A stretch of 64,000 bases of DNA from Adiantum capillus-veneris (GCA_014529385.2 CM043945.1:100340678-100404677), one strand, 5' to 3'; shown: positions 11,472 to 21,699, numbered from the stretch's first letter. Notes: a model not told the origin generated them from the letters alone. Translations and numbers: made by a program.

Positions 11472-12606
11472 TGTCAGGAATTTTTTTGAGCAAGGGATTG
11501 CGCATATGTACATACACATGCATGGTGCATCGAATAAAGGATTACCTAATTTCCATAGCCAGGTGGTTATGTGGAGCCCACAAGTGTACAGGTAGGACAT
11601 CATGTACATAGTGCAGCGATTTTCACTATTATCAATGCTAGTGTGTTTTTTCTACAATAAGGAGGAGTTGGTAACGCGTAAAACTTCTCGAGGAAGCTAT
11701 CCGCGGGCCGACGACGTGAGGTCAGCAGGTGCGTCAGATGGCGTCTAGTGGCGTCAGGAGGGTGAACGGGGTCAATATTTGCACGCGGATGAGAACGGAC
11801 ACAACGTGGGTGTTTGCTTGTGAGAATTATGCAGAAAGGTCATCATGAGGACCTTTTTTTTTGGGCCACTTCACGTGGTTGCGGGATGCATTATTGGGGA
11901 AAGCTGAGTGCTAGGTGTGCGGATGATGCAAAAAAGGTGACAACTATGCACTGCGAGGTCAATTTTTGGCCTGTTCGGGGTCCGTTTGAGATCATCTTAA
12001 AGGCCAAGGGTGCCCAAATAAACACTTAGAGCTGAAAAAACTGAGAGAAGACCAGAAAAAACGTGGAGAAGAGAGGAGGAACAGCCGCAGCTATGTTTTT
12101 GCTCATTTTGGAGTCTGTTTTGGCCGTAAACTGCTCATCCGATGTCGGATTTGAGCACTTTGACATTGTAAACTGGGGTTTTGGGCCGTTCCGGACGCGA
12201 TGGCGCCGTCCATTTTGCCAAATTACTCACTCTTTTTTTGCTGTTTTTTTGTGTAAGTTTCTCCTATGAGCGAAGTTTCTGCTCTAGTTTGTGATTGTAT
12301 GTGGCTTATTTTACCTATATTGTGTGAGCTATTTGCCCCATTGGTGTTGGCCCAAGCTCAATTGTATCTAAACATCAGAAATTCTCCTCTTTTGAGCTGA
12401 GTTTTTTTGGGTGTGTGTGTGTGTGTGTCTCTGTGTGGAGTGGGCAAGTGGATAATCTCTCTCCTCTCACTCCATATGTGTGTTTTCTGTCTCGGCCAGG
12501 TGTGTTGAGTAAGCCGAGTGGTGCCCCCTAGTGTGTGTGTGTATCTTCCCAAGAGTGTGTGTCGGGTCGTTATAGAGGCGCTGTGTGTGTTTTCATCCCG
12601 CTCACA
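11472..12606 (+). repeat. Element 2 5' LTR
   Basis: TGTCAGGA... to ...CCGCTCACA. Matches 15,289-16,429 with scattered substitutions and small indels (roughly 96-97% by eye). Homology stops at CTCACA, where the 5' copy runs into the PBS. Contains GT-rich tracts and a TGGTGCCCCC copy at 12,519. ORFs inside are shared by both LTRs and look non-coding. Confidence 0.93.
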
Positions 12607-12612
12607 TTCTTT

Positions 12613-12630
12613 TGGTGCCCCCACGGAGGA
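12613..12630 (+). other. Element 2 primer-binding site
   Basis: TGGTGCCCCCACGGAGGA, one mismatch to the element 1 PBS, lying six bases after the LTR end. Implies the same primer tRNA. Confidence 0.78.
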
Positions 12631-12649
12631 TCTTCTTCGAGTACCTTCT

Positions 12650-12770
12650 CCTTCGAGCTTCGAGCTTCGGGATTACAGGTTGCACGTTGCAGATTACAGG
12701 TTACAGGTTATAGGTTACAGGGACAGGTACAGGTACAGGTGATTCACACAGGTACAGGTAGCTGGAGTAC
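12650..12770 (+). repeat. ACAGGT-rich short repeats in element 2 leader
   Basis: Successive variants of TTACAGGT, ATAGGT and ACAGGTACAGGT over about 110 bp just after the PBS. Simple-repeat leader; ORFs here are chance. Confidence 0.8.
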
Positions 12771-13002
12771 AGTGATATACTAGCAGTGATGTCACTTGCA
12801 GTTGTTGTGGGAATGCATCACTTGGCGCCTATTTGAGTGCATTGTCTGCTGGATTGTACGTTACTTGTGGAAACTGCCATTGTACGCATTTGTGGAGCCA
12901 TACTTGGTTGTATTTGGCAGTCCCAGCCATTTCTGAGACTTGGTCTGGAAGATAGTCATTTATAAGACTAAACTATATGCGATTTGCATTAGCCCTCGTG
13001 TG

Positions 13003-13075
13003 AGGGTCGATAGCGTGAGGTTTTTATTGAGCTGGGGGATTCTCAAATGTAGAGATCCTTTCGGTGATACAGGTC
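13003..13075 (+). repeat. Leader segment shared with the Copia element
   Basis: About 70 bp (core TTATTGAGCTGGGGGATTCT) that recurs at 45,946-46,015 in the 5' leader of the unrelated Copia element, same orientation, with only a few differences. In element 2 it directly precedes the protease remnant, where gag should be. Confidence 0.85.
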
Positions 13076-13545
13076 CACACTCATGCGTTGAGAAGATGGG
13101 TCTCACAGTGGCTGGGGTGTCAGGGTTTCGAATCAGATTGGCAAACCATCAAAAAGTAAAATGCTTGGTTGTTGTAAAGAGCTTAGAAGTGGAGGCATAT
13201 GATGCAAAGGCAGTGGTTGATTTTCATGTGATGCCAGTAGGGTTGGGAGCATATCCTATTATACTGGGCAGACCATGGTTACGTGCAGTGGGAGCTGTTC
13301 AAGATTGGCAACATGGTACGATTAGCCTCTATGGAAAGACAGGTACCAAGAAGCTTTATAATATGGACACAAGGAAACGATTAGAGGAGCTTTATGAAGA
13401 TGAGGATGAGTCTAGTGATGAAGACTCTTCCACGGTGACAGATGAGGACAGTGATAGCACTACCAGCAGTGATGAGGATGCTGATGTTGCATTTCTTTTG
13501 ATGGACAAAGAAATCCAGCACTTTATGATCCAAAGGGGAAGCTAG
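13076..13545 (+). pseudogene. Element 2 protease remnant with acidic tail
   Basis: Open from about 12,940, but recognisable sequence starts after the shared leader segment. RLANHQKVKCLVVV, VDFHVMPVGLGAYP and IILGRPWLRAVGAVQDW are the C-terminal two-thirds of a Gypsy retropepsin. The N-terminal D-[ST]-G active site is missing. A Ser/Asp/Glu-rich stretch (EDEDESSDEDSSTVTDEDSD) follows, ending at a TAG where the frame is lost. The deletion of RT begins here. Not functional. Confidence 0.8.
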
Positions 13546-14229
13546 TATGCAAGAGAGGGTTCAAATTAGATGCGCATAGTAACAATGAGGCTGAATATGC
13601 TACATTGGAAGCCGGATTACACATTTGTTTGAAGCATGGGGTTCGAAGGTTGAGCATAAAAGGTGATGTCTTGTTAGTGGTGAAGCAAGTGCTGGGTGTG
13701 TGGAAGAGCAAGAACACCTCATTGAAGGAAATGTGCTTCAGAATTAAAGGCATGTTAAAAAAGTTCGAAGCATGGAGCATCAGACACATTGAACGTGCTC
13801 TAAATGGAGAGGCACATGAAGCAGCTCAAGGCATGATTGGGGAGATTTTTGTGTTGAGGACCACTTTACCTCTTTATCATGGCCGGGAAAGTTTGGCTCA
13901 AGAAGAGGAGTTTTTTCTAACAGGAATCATTCCAAAGGAGATTCAGAAGTCTAAGAAGTATGGCTTTGTTCGTAGAGCATACAGGTACAAATTGATTGGT
14001 GATGTCTTATACATGAAAGGGGTTGATCTCGTGTTGAGACGTGTACCTTGGCGGGAGGAGCTTTACAGAGTGTTGGAAGAGAATCATGAAGGCGCATGTG
14101 GTGTCCATTTTGCTCTAAAGATCACCTTGCATAAGATTTTGCAAGAGGGGTATGTATGGCCTAGTTTGCACAAGGATGTTCACCATTGGTGTAGGTCTTG
14201 CAATAGATGTCAAGCATTTGGGAATTAAG
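13528..14229 (+). pseudogene. Element 2 additional RNase H (3' half) and integrase zinc domain
   Basis: In a new frame: HSNNEAEYATLEAGL (catalytic Glu) and IKGDVLLVVKQVLG (catalytic Asp) of the Tat-type RNase H; its first Asp region (FDGA) is missing. HIERALNGEAHEAAQ stands where NxxAD is expected, so the last Asp is lost. The integrase zinc domain follows (NHEGACGVHFA ... CRSCNRC). The frame stops at 14,227 and integrase continues in another frame. Confidence 0.85.
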
Positions 14230-14780
14230 AGAGTGTTGAAGCCAGAGCTACGAAAAACCATTATGGCGTTTGATGTGTTTGAAAAGTGGGGGATTGATGC
14301 AATAGGCCCGTTACCTATCACAAGCAGGGGCAAAAGCTATATCTTGACGGCAGTGGACTATCTCTCTAGATGGGCAGAGGCTATAGCAGTAAAACAGATC
14401 ACTGCAAAGGATGTGGCAAAATTTGTGTATGATGAAATATGTTGCAAGTTTGGGGTGCCATTAGAGCTACTTTCAGATAAGGGGCCAGGATTTAGAGCTA
14501 AACTGCTAGACTTCTTATGCACAAAGATGAAGATTAGGCACCAGTATACCACTCCTTATTACCCGCAGTGTAATGGCTTAAATGAAAGATTCAAAGGTGA
14601 GTTGGTACAAATTCTTTCTAAAGTGACAGAGCACCAAGGAAAGAATTGGGATTTGGAATTGCCTAGTGCATTATGGGCTTACCGTACTTCGGTGAAGAAG
14701 GTATAGGGTTTACTCAATTTCATTTGGTGTATGGAAAGGAAGCACTATTGCCTGTGGAGGTAGAGTTGCCTGCGGGCCTG
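14224..14780 (+). pseudogene. Element 2 integrase catalytic core
   Basis: All three catalytic residues are present: D in KWGIDAIGPLP, D in LLSDKGPGF, E in NGLNERFKG. ALWAYRTSVKK marks the core end, and a TAG at 14,704 breaks the frame before LVYGKEALLPVEVELP. Much better preserved than in element 1. Confidence 0.88.
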
Positions 14781-15260
14781 CGGTCAAGATGTTAGAGAAG
14801 TTGCTTGGGCCGCCTAGTGATGCATTCAAAGAGAGGCTCTTGCAGTTACAAGAGGTCCAGTTGGATAGGATGAGCGCATTGGAGCATTATGGGCAGATGC
14901 AGGATAAGGCTTTGGCAAAGATAAATGAAAAGGTTAAAAGTAAGGGTATCAAGAAACATGACTTGGTTTTGCGCTACAATAGTAAGCTGGACAACACCTT
15001 CCAAAAGAAGTTTCAAATTAAGTGGGAAGGCCCTTTCAAGGTAGTGGAGTGTTTTCCAAATGGCACATCAGCTGGCTAACCTGGATGGTGTTCTACATAA
15101 GTCAAGGGTAAATGGATTGCGTCTTAAATTGTATCATGCTAGATTGATGATGGTGGAGCAAGATGAGCTGTCTGTGGAGCAAGCAATGTTGGTGAAGGAT
15201 GAGGAGACCTGTGATGCGGCGAGTCTCATATCTCTCTTTGCTGCTGCTGATCATGAATGA
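14781..15260 (+). pseudogene. Element 2 integrase C-terminal region
   Basis: Two overlapping frames. 14,789-15,079 carries LDRMSALEHY, KHDLVLRYNSKLD and KWEGPFKVVE, the usual GDLVL and KWxGP motifs. 15,060-15,260 carries LDGVLHKSRVNGLRLKLYHARL, the normal end of Tat pol. A frameshift near 15,065 separates them. Confidence 0.82.
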
Positions 15261-15269
15261 TCTAGCAGG

Positions 15270-15286
15270 CTAGGGGATGGGCAAAT
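15270..15286 (+). other. Element 2 polypurine tract
   Basis: Purine-rich TAGGGGATGGGCAAA immediately upstream of the 3' LTR start at 15,289. Less pure than in element 1. Confidence 0.6.
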
Positions 15287-15288
15287 TA

Positions 15289-16429
15289 TGTCAGGAGTTT
15301 TTTTGAGCAAGGGATTGCGCATATGTACATACACATGCATGGTTCATCGAATAAAGGATTACCTAATTTCCATAGCCAGGTGGTTACGTGGGGCCCGCAT
15401 GTGTACAGGTAGGACAGCATGTACATAGTGCAGCGATTTTCACTATTATCAATACTAGTGTGTTTTTTCTACAATAAGGAGGAGTTGGTAGCGCGTAAAA
15501 CTTCTCGCGAAAGCTATCCGCGGGCCGATGACGTGAAGTCAGCAGGTGCGTCAGATGGCATCTAGTGGCGTCAGGAGGGCGAACGGGGTCAATATTTGCA
15601 CGCGGATGAGGACAGACACAACGTGGGTGTTTGCTTGTGAGAATTATGCAAAAAGGTCATCATGAGGACCTTTTTTTTGGGTCCACTTCACGTGGTTGTG
15701 GGATGCATTATTGGGGAAAGCTGAGTGCTAGGTGTGCGGATGATGCAAAAAAGGTGACAACTATGCACTGCGAGGTCAATTTTTGGCCTGTTCGGGGTCC
15801 GTTTGAGGTCATCTAAAAGGCCAAGGGTGCCCAAATAAAAAAGCTAAGTGTGGGAGCTGAAAAAACTGAGAGAAGACCAGAAAAAACGTGGAGAAGAGAG
15901 GAGGAACAGCCGCAGCTGTGTTTTTGCTCATTTTGGAGCCTGTTTTGGCCGTAAAATGCTCATCCGATGTCGGATTTGAGCACTTTGACATTGTAAACTG
16001 GGGTTTTGGGCCGTTCCGGACGCGATGGCGCCGTCCATTTTGCCAAATTCCTCACTCTTTTTCTGCTGTTTTTCTGTGTAAGTTTCTCCTATGAGCGAAG
16101 TTTCTGCTCTAGTTTGTGATTGTATCTGGCTTATTTTACCTATATTGTGTGAGCTATTTGCCCCATTGGTGTTGGCCCAAGCTCAATTGTATCTAAACAT
16201 CAGAAATTCTCCTCTTTTGAGCTGAGTTTTTTTGGGTGTGTGTGTGTGTGTGTCTGTGTGGAGTGGGCAAGTGGATAATCTCTCTCCTCTCACTCCATAG
16301 GTGTGTTTCCTGTCTCGGCCAGGTGTGTTGAGTAAGCCGAGTGGTGCCCCCTAGTGTGTGTGTATATCTTCCCAACAGTGTGTGTCGGGTCGTTATAGAG
16401 GCACTCTGTGTGTTTTCATCCCGCTCACA
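15289..16429 (+). repeat. Element 2 3' LTR
   Basis: TGTCAGGAG... to ...CCGCTCACA, the partner of 11,472-12,606. Followed by CCGGCAAGGG flanking sequence. Confidence 0.93.
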
Positions 16430-16559
16430 CCGGCAAGGGAAATAGTCGTTTGCAAAGTGTGTATCGTGGTGTGTGTTTACTAGGGGATAGGGGTGCTGTG
16501 AGATCACTGGGGAATAGAGAGGCATTCACGGAGTGTGCTGGTGGTTTTCTCATTTCCCC
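16430..16559. other. Short unassigned flank between elements 2 and 3
   Basis: GT-rich, no recognisable coding sequence. Could be the target of element 2 or a leader fragment. Confidence 0.4.
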
Positions 16560-17356
16560 CTTTCCAACGTATAACAAAACATTTTTTAGGAAGATAAAAG
16601 AAGAGATTGAAAAACTAAAGGAAGCCAAATTCATTATGAAATTGAACACATAGATTCGGTGTCTCCAATTGTGGTAGTACCCAAGAAGAATGGAAAGCTA
16701 CGAGTGTGTGTTAATCTCAGAAAGGTGAATGCAGCTACCATTAGAGACAACTTTTCTCCTCCAATAATTGAGCATATTTTAGAACAAGTTGTAGAAAAAG
16801 AAGCTTACAGCTTCTTAGATGGACTTTTGGGATACAATTAACTTTTGGTTGACCCAAAAGATCATCATAAAACTGATTTTGCAACAGAATGGGATATATT
16901 TTTCTATCGAGTTATGTCGTTTGGGTTAACTAATGCTCCAGCCACGTTTCAAAGGTTGATGAGCCATTCTTTCCAAGAATATCTTAGGAAATTCTAGAAG
17001 TATATATGGATGATCTATGCGTACATTCATCAATACGGGATGATCACTTTGAACACCTCAAAAAGGTATTCAAAAAATGTAGACTTCATAGGATTTCCTT
17101 AAATCCTGAAAAGTGCACATTCATGGGTAGACAAGGAAACATTCTTGGACATATAGTGTCTAAAAATGGCATAGCTACTGATATTGAGAAGATTCATGTC
17201 AGTGCTAATTTTCCTAGACCAACAACAGTCAAGGGGGTACAAGCCTTCATGGGGCATTGTGGATATTGTCGACGGTTCATCTACATGTACGCTATAATTG
17301 CAAAACCCATGTATAGCTTAATTACGCACTTTAAATGGATCGAGGCATGTGAATAA
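16560..17356 (+). pseudogene. Element 3 reverse transcriptase
   Basis: Starts at the N-terminal RT region (KIKEEIEKLKEAKFI); nothing upstream is recognisable. SPIVVVPKKNGKLRVCVNLR, AYSFLDGLLGYN, YRVMSFGLTNAPATFQRLM and YIWMDDLCVHS (the YxDD-type box, here MDD) are followed by LNPEKCTFM and ILGHIVSKNGI. In-frame stops or frame changes occur at about 16,651, 16,839 and 16,996, and a TAA at 17,354. Truncated at the N-terminus and inactive. Confidence 0.88.
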
Positions 17357-18030
17357 TCCATCATGAAGCTTAAGCAAGCTCTCACCTCAGCACCAGATTG
17401 GGATAAGGTATTCCACGTACATGTAGATGCTTTTATTTTTCTATCCGTTGTATACTAGCTCAACCAAGAGATGGGAAAATTGACTTCCCTATTTCTTATG
17501 CTAGCCGACAATTGAACATGGCAGAAAAGAATTAGACCGTTACTAAAAGAGAAGGACTAGGAATGATCTATGCCGTTAAAAAGTATAGACATTACGTATT
17601 AGTCAACGAGTTTGTGTTCTTCGTGGATCACCAAGCTTTGTTGTAACTAGTCAACAAGCCATGCAACACAAGGAGAATAGTGAGATAGTTCATCATTCTT
17701 CTCGAATTTGATTTCACTGTGGTTGTAAAAAAAGGCACTACACACGAACGAGCAGATCATTTGTCCTGGATTGTTTCAGGAGAATCATCTAAAGGGGTAG
17801 ACGATGATCTACCAGATGCCTATTTGTTATCTATGGAAATGATACCTAGATGGTCGGAAAACATTGTGTCATTAATGACAATAGCTCAAGTTAATACACA
17901 AATACCACTTCCTATCACGATCAGATTAATCGAGCAATTGGCTATGTATCAATTACTAGTTGGAAGGCTATACAAAAGAAATTGGGACGGGATATTTCTC
18001 TTATGCATTAATCCTGAAGAAAAAGAATAG
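17357..18030 (+). pseudogene. Element 3 RNase H and connection to integrase
   Basis: Translating past the stops gives PDWDKVFHVHVDA (first Asp), ISYASRQLN across a frame change, and EREGLGMIYAVKKYRHY then FFVDHQALL. From 17,719 the frame is open: KGTTHERADHLSWI is the conserved RNase H end. The 18,028 TAG follows GIFLLCINPEEKE. Degraded by at least four stops. Confidence 0.8.
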
Positions 18031-18560
18031 TACCTAAGTCAAGCACATGTTACCATAGTAGGACTTCACTTTTGCGGAAGACCAAACTATGCAACGAATC
18101 TTGAGACTTAGAGTATTTTGGCCTACTATGAGGAGAGATGTTAGTTTTTTTGTAAATGATTTTTCTCAATGTCAAAAACAGATACCCATACCTAATGTAA
18201 CATTGTTTCAAATGTCATTTGTTCCTAAGTGGAGTAATTATTTGGTTACTTACTTATCGAGCCGAACATTTCCTGAGGATATGAGTAAATGCTGTCAAAG
18301 AGCAATTGAAACTGAAGAAAGAGACTATGCTCTTATTGGGAACCAATTTTATCGGAGAGATAAAGATCAACATTTGCATCTTTGTGCAAATGAAAAGGAG
18401 TATATTTTTTATTATAGAACAAGCACATGCTGGATTAGTTGGAGGTCACTTCTCTAGTGAGACCACCTCAAGAGCAATCTTGATGGCAGGCATATGTTTA
18501 GCCAACACTTTTTGCAGATGCGAAAGAATGTGTTTGAAGATGTGATGCTTGCCAACGAGC
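18031..18560 (+). pseudogene. Element 3 integrase zinc-domain region, possibly duplicated
   Basis: Around 18,050-18,175 a degraded zinc-binding region (VGLHFCGR, then FWPTMRRDVSFFVNDFSQCQ) is readable. A second one follows at 18,415-18,550 (HAGLVGGHFSSETT, then CRCERMCLKM in a new frame) after a segment containing RDYALIGNQFYRRDKDQHL, itself a pre-zinc motif. Two zinc-domain-like blocks in a row suggest an internal duplication or a fusion of two related copies. Confidence 0.55.
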
Positions 18561-18564
18561 AAAA

Positions 18565-19398
18565 ATGGCAACACAAGTAGATAGCATGCCCTTAAAACCA
18601 ATGATGGGAGCTAGAGCTTTCGCAAAATGGGGTATAGATTTTGTTGGACCAATAGAGCCACCTGCTTATAGAACCCAATCTCAATATATCATTGTAGCTA
18701 TGGACTATTTGACCAAGTGGGCTGAGGCTAAAGAAACTCAAAAGAATGATGCCAAAACCACATATGCATTCTTATATGAGTATGTTTTCACAACATACGG
18801 ACTGCCAATAGAGATTGTTAGTGATCGGGGAACTCCTTTTCTCTATGAGGTAATAGAGTATTTGCTTAATGAGTATATGGTCATCCATAACAAATCATCT
18901 CCTTATCACCCACAAGCAAACGGACAAGCTAAGCATACGAATAAAATTCTTAGCTCGGTGCTAACTAAAGTGGTTAGTTCAGGAAGGACGGACTGGGAAA
19001 TGAATCTCCATGCTGCTCTATGGGCTTATTGAGTTTCATTCAAAACAGCTCTAAATGCTACACCTTTTAATATTGTTTATGGTCTTGATGCCATACTGCC
19101 AATAGAATTTCTATTGCTGACATTAAGGGTAGCACAAAATCTTGAGTGGACTGGACATGAATTGTCAGAAAGACTCAAAGATTTGGAAAAGCTAAACGAG
19201 CAAAGGCTAACTGCTATAGCTCATATCTATTCACAAAAGCGAAAACAAAAACAGTTTTTTGATTTCCACTTAATCACAAAGATCTTCAAGAAAGGGGACT
19301 TAGTTTTAATCTATTCCCTTAAGCAACACATTCCCAAGTTTAAGAAAAATGGAAACGGATCGTTTATCATTGAAGATGTGTCTCCAAGGGAGCAATAA
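18565..19398 (+). pseudogene. Element 3 integrase catalytic core and C-terminus
   Basis: D in KWGIDFVGPIEPP, D in IVSDRGTPF, but the third catalytic position reads NGQAKHTNK where Gypsy integrases have NGQAE: Glu to Lys. A stop at 19,030 interrupts ALWAY-stop-VSFKTALNATPFN. FKKGDLVLIYSLK and FKKNGNGSFIIEDV are the C-terminal motifs. STPDGESMANWISGCRLKKY at about 19,400 in another frame finishes a normal Gypsy pol. Confidence 0.9.
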
Positions 19399-20267
19399 AA
19401 TTGTCCACCCCAGATGGTGAATCAATGGCTAATTGGATTAGTGGATGCCGTTTAAAGAAATACAATTTTTCACTAACCAATGAATTTCTAGAAAGAATGC
19501 ATGCAGCCAAACAAAGAAAGATCAAATGACATCAGGTTATTGATGAAGCCCAAGAGGAAGCTCGGCTTCCGGTACTCAAGCGGAAAACTACTCTCAAGAA
19601 TCAACGGATGCCGATTCCTATCAACACTCTGGAAATAGATGATCGACAATGGGAATTACCTAAAGACACAGTTTCAATAGATGATGACAAGTTAGATGGA
19701 ATGGACCTGTGCATCAAAGTACAACTCAACAATCATAACACCAGTGCTTTGATCAACACAGGAGCTAGAGTAAATGCAATCAGTTATTCCACATACAAGA
19801 AGGCCATAAGTCAAGCATTCATGGCAGAAATAGAGACAATCAAAGGATTCAACAAGAACCCAACTCCAACATTGGGAGTAGTCAACTTGAACGTGATAGT
19901 ACATGGATGTTCATGTCCTCATTAGTTTGTATGCTTGCCAGATGAACACATGAATGAGATGATGATTCTTGGAATTCCCTGGATGCGAACATACAAAGCA
20001 GTACCAGATTGGGATACAAATCAGTTAAAGCTATCACCTAAAGGAGGGCAACTCATTGTTCCAATTGCACCAAGCAAGGAGGAATGGAAAAGAAGCAGTC
20101 AACAGAACAAACCACGAAGTAGTCAATCTTCTCCATTCCTTCGACGATCAAATGCTACATATAGCATGCAAGGAGTCCGACAGATTTGGGTACCAGAAGC
20201 ACAGCTTAAGGATAAACCGATTCAAATTTTTAATACTATCTCTAAACCGTGGGGAAACACACCTTAG
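19399..20267 (+). pseudogene. Aspartic-protease domain downstream of integrase (element 3)
   Basis: After the pol C-terminus (RMHAAKQRK near 19,500) comes a linker (LPVLKRKTTLKNQRMPIPIN), then a retropepsin-like domain. LCIKVQLNNHNTSALINTGA holds the active-site triad position with Asp changed to Asn (NTG for DTG). A TAG at 19,923 follows VIVHGCSCPH, and MMILGIPWMRTYKAVPDW is the conserved ILGxPW motif. A polar tail runs to the TAG at 20,265. In known Gypsy elements protease precedes RT, so the position is abnormal: an element-specific extra domain, a rearranged copy, or a fused second element. Confidence 0.75.
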
Positions 20268-20365
20268 TACTGTCAGTTTCGAAGGAGATTACAAAGTGTG
20301 ATCTTGTGCTAAAGGATATGCAAAGTGCGTACATTAGCACGAAGAAATTCAACTAGAAAGCATGT

Positions 20366-20639
20366 ATTGCTCTGGTTGAATTTTTCTTACCATAAGTTAA
20401 AGCATGTTTGCGAGTAGGTTTAGTCTCTTCATGTCTAATTTAGGTTCTCAACCTTGAACCCTAGTTATGGTGCGGTTGTTTACTGATGAAAATTGAGAAC
20501 ATATTGCTCTGGTTGAATTTTTCTTACCATAAGTTAAAGCATGTTTGCGAGTAGGTTTAGTCTCTTCATGTCTAATTTAGGTTCTCAACCTTGAACCCTA
20601 GTTATGGTGTGGTTGTTTACTAATGAAAATTGAGAACAA
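20366..20639 (+). repeat. 137-bp tandem duplication
   Basis: Two adjacent copies (20,366-20,502 and 20,503-20,639) starting ATTGCTCTGGTTGAATTT, differing at only a few bases. Lies in the 3' untranslated part of element 3. Recent, given the near identity. Confidence 0.95.
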
Positions 20640-20980
20640 GTCAAGGACTTATATTTTGCTGATAAGTTATGTTAGCCAGTTACTTTCATGAAAAGTGAAA
20701 CAAGGTACTCTTTTGGGTACATCTTTGTTGTGATAACTCATTTGGCATGCTTGTATGTGTTCTAAATGGAGTCTACACACTATGTTGGATAGGAGCTAGT
20801 AACACATGACGGTTCTAAATGGACAACAATGTGGAAAATCAAGATGTTACTCTTGGCTTCATTGAACCTCCTACTGAACTGTGTTTCGATCAAGCAAAAC
20901 ATCTAGATCCATGAAGGATAACAGAGTGGAAAACATTAATGTATCAACACTCTTGTTTTTTAGGACAAAAATACTTCTAC

Positions 20981-20990
20981 AAGGGGGGAG
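20981..20990 (+). other. Element 3 polypurine tract
   Basis: AAGGGGGGAG, three bases before the LTR start at 20,994. Confidence 0.8.
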
Positions 20991-20993
20991 TAA

Positions 20994-21253
20994 TGTCAAG
21001 ACAAGGATCCTAAGGAGAAAGGCTTGACTGAAGGAATTAGGGACCTGAATCGGGAGCTCGAACTGGACGAGTGTGGACTGGGGATCTTTATTTGGCATCT
21101 TAGTCTCCTAGGTCTTTCAACATCCCTCATGGAAAGGGTAATTTTATTTTTTGGTGCATGCTCACCACCTATTGTGTCTTGCTTAGGACCAAAAGGAAGG
21201 AAAGATAGGCTAAGAAAATCATCATGAAGGTCAATATCTTGTGTAATTGCACA
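20994..21253 (+). repeat. Element 3 3' LTR (260 bp)
   Basis: Starts TGTCAAGACAAGG after the polypurine tract and plausibly ends ...GTGTAATTGCACA at 21,253. Support for both ends comes from related minus-strand sequence at 44,826-45,062, where the same segments are bounded near those points. Followed directly by a PPR remnant. Confidence 0.72.
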
Positions 21254-21257
21254 TGCT

Positions 21258-21400
21258 TCAAGATGTAAGCATCGTCTTCAAGATGAAAGGATAGGTGACT
21301 GAATTTGGAAAGACACACTCTCTTTGCATCCATTGAAAATTGCCTAGAGCTTTTTGGCCCTGTTCATGTTGCGTGTATCCCGCAATTATTGCATGGAAGT
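21258..21400 (-). pseudogene. PPR repeat fragment cut by element 3
   Basis: Minus-strand translation contains AIIAGYTQHEQGQKALGNF, QWMQRECVFPNSVTY and PFILKT, which is the junction between consecutive PPR motifs of the plant PLS type (RNA-binding organellar proteins). It ends within five bases of the element 3 LTR, so the LTR probably inserted into this PPR sequence. Upstream on this strand the similarity fades. Fragment of about 45 residues. Confidence 0.75.
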
Positions 21401-21590
21401 GCTCAGACGATTGGAATAGGCTACCTTCATTAGACTTAGATGTATTTGGATATCGAGCCGCCTCTTGATGGGGCTCGATAGATTTAATATGTGATCCCTT
21501 AGGGCTCATCACAAGCTTGAGATAGTTGTACATTTTTTTTGGGTGAATCTAATACATTTACTCATAATTGTGAGTTTCGCCAAAGGAAAA

Positions 21591-21690
21591 GAATGCCAAA
21601 AACTCTTTGTAGAATGTGAGGGTGGTCATTCATAAATATGAATGCCAAAAAACTCTTTTTAGAATGTGAGAGTGTTCATTCATAAATACA
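21591..21690 (+). repeat. 49-bp tandem duplication
   Basis: GAATGCCAAAAA...CATTCATAAATA occurs twice (from 21,591 and 21,640) with a few differences. Confidence 0.85.
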
Positions 21691-21699
21691 CCATTGTGT

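Larger units (their letters stand above)
11472..16429 (+). mobile_element. Element 2: Tat-like Gypsy element lacking gag and RT
   Basis: Two LTRs of about 1.14 kb flank a 2.7-kb interior with PBS, protease remnant, the second half of an additional RNase H, integrase and polypurine tract. Gag and the whole RT-RNase H are absent, so it is an internally deleted, non-autonomous copy. The bases CCGG border both outer ends (11,468-11,471 and 16,430-16,433). This could be a 4-bp target duplication, but 5 bp is usual and the fifth base does not match. Confidence 0.92.
16430..21253 (+). mobile_element. Element 3: Gypsy element with protease after integrase
   Basis: RT, RNase H, integrase and then an aspartic-protease domain, a polypurine tract and a 260-bp LTR. 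No 5' LTR, PBS or gag is visible; the left side abuts element 2. It has a conventional single RNase H and no additional one, so it belongs to another Gypsy branch than elements 1 and 2. Many stops; catalytic residues of integrase and protease are mutated. Confidence 0.85.

Noticed and set aside
11468-16433. Firm target duplication CCGG for element 2
   Set aside because: Only four bases match and the fifth does not; Gypsy elements usually give five. Noted as tentative.
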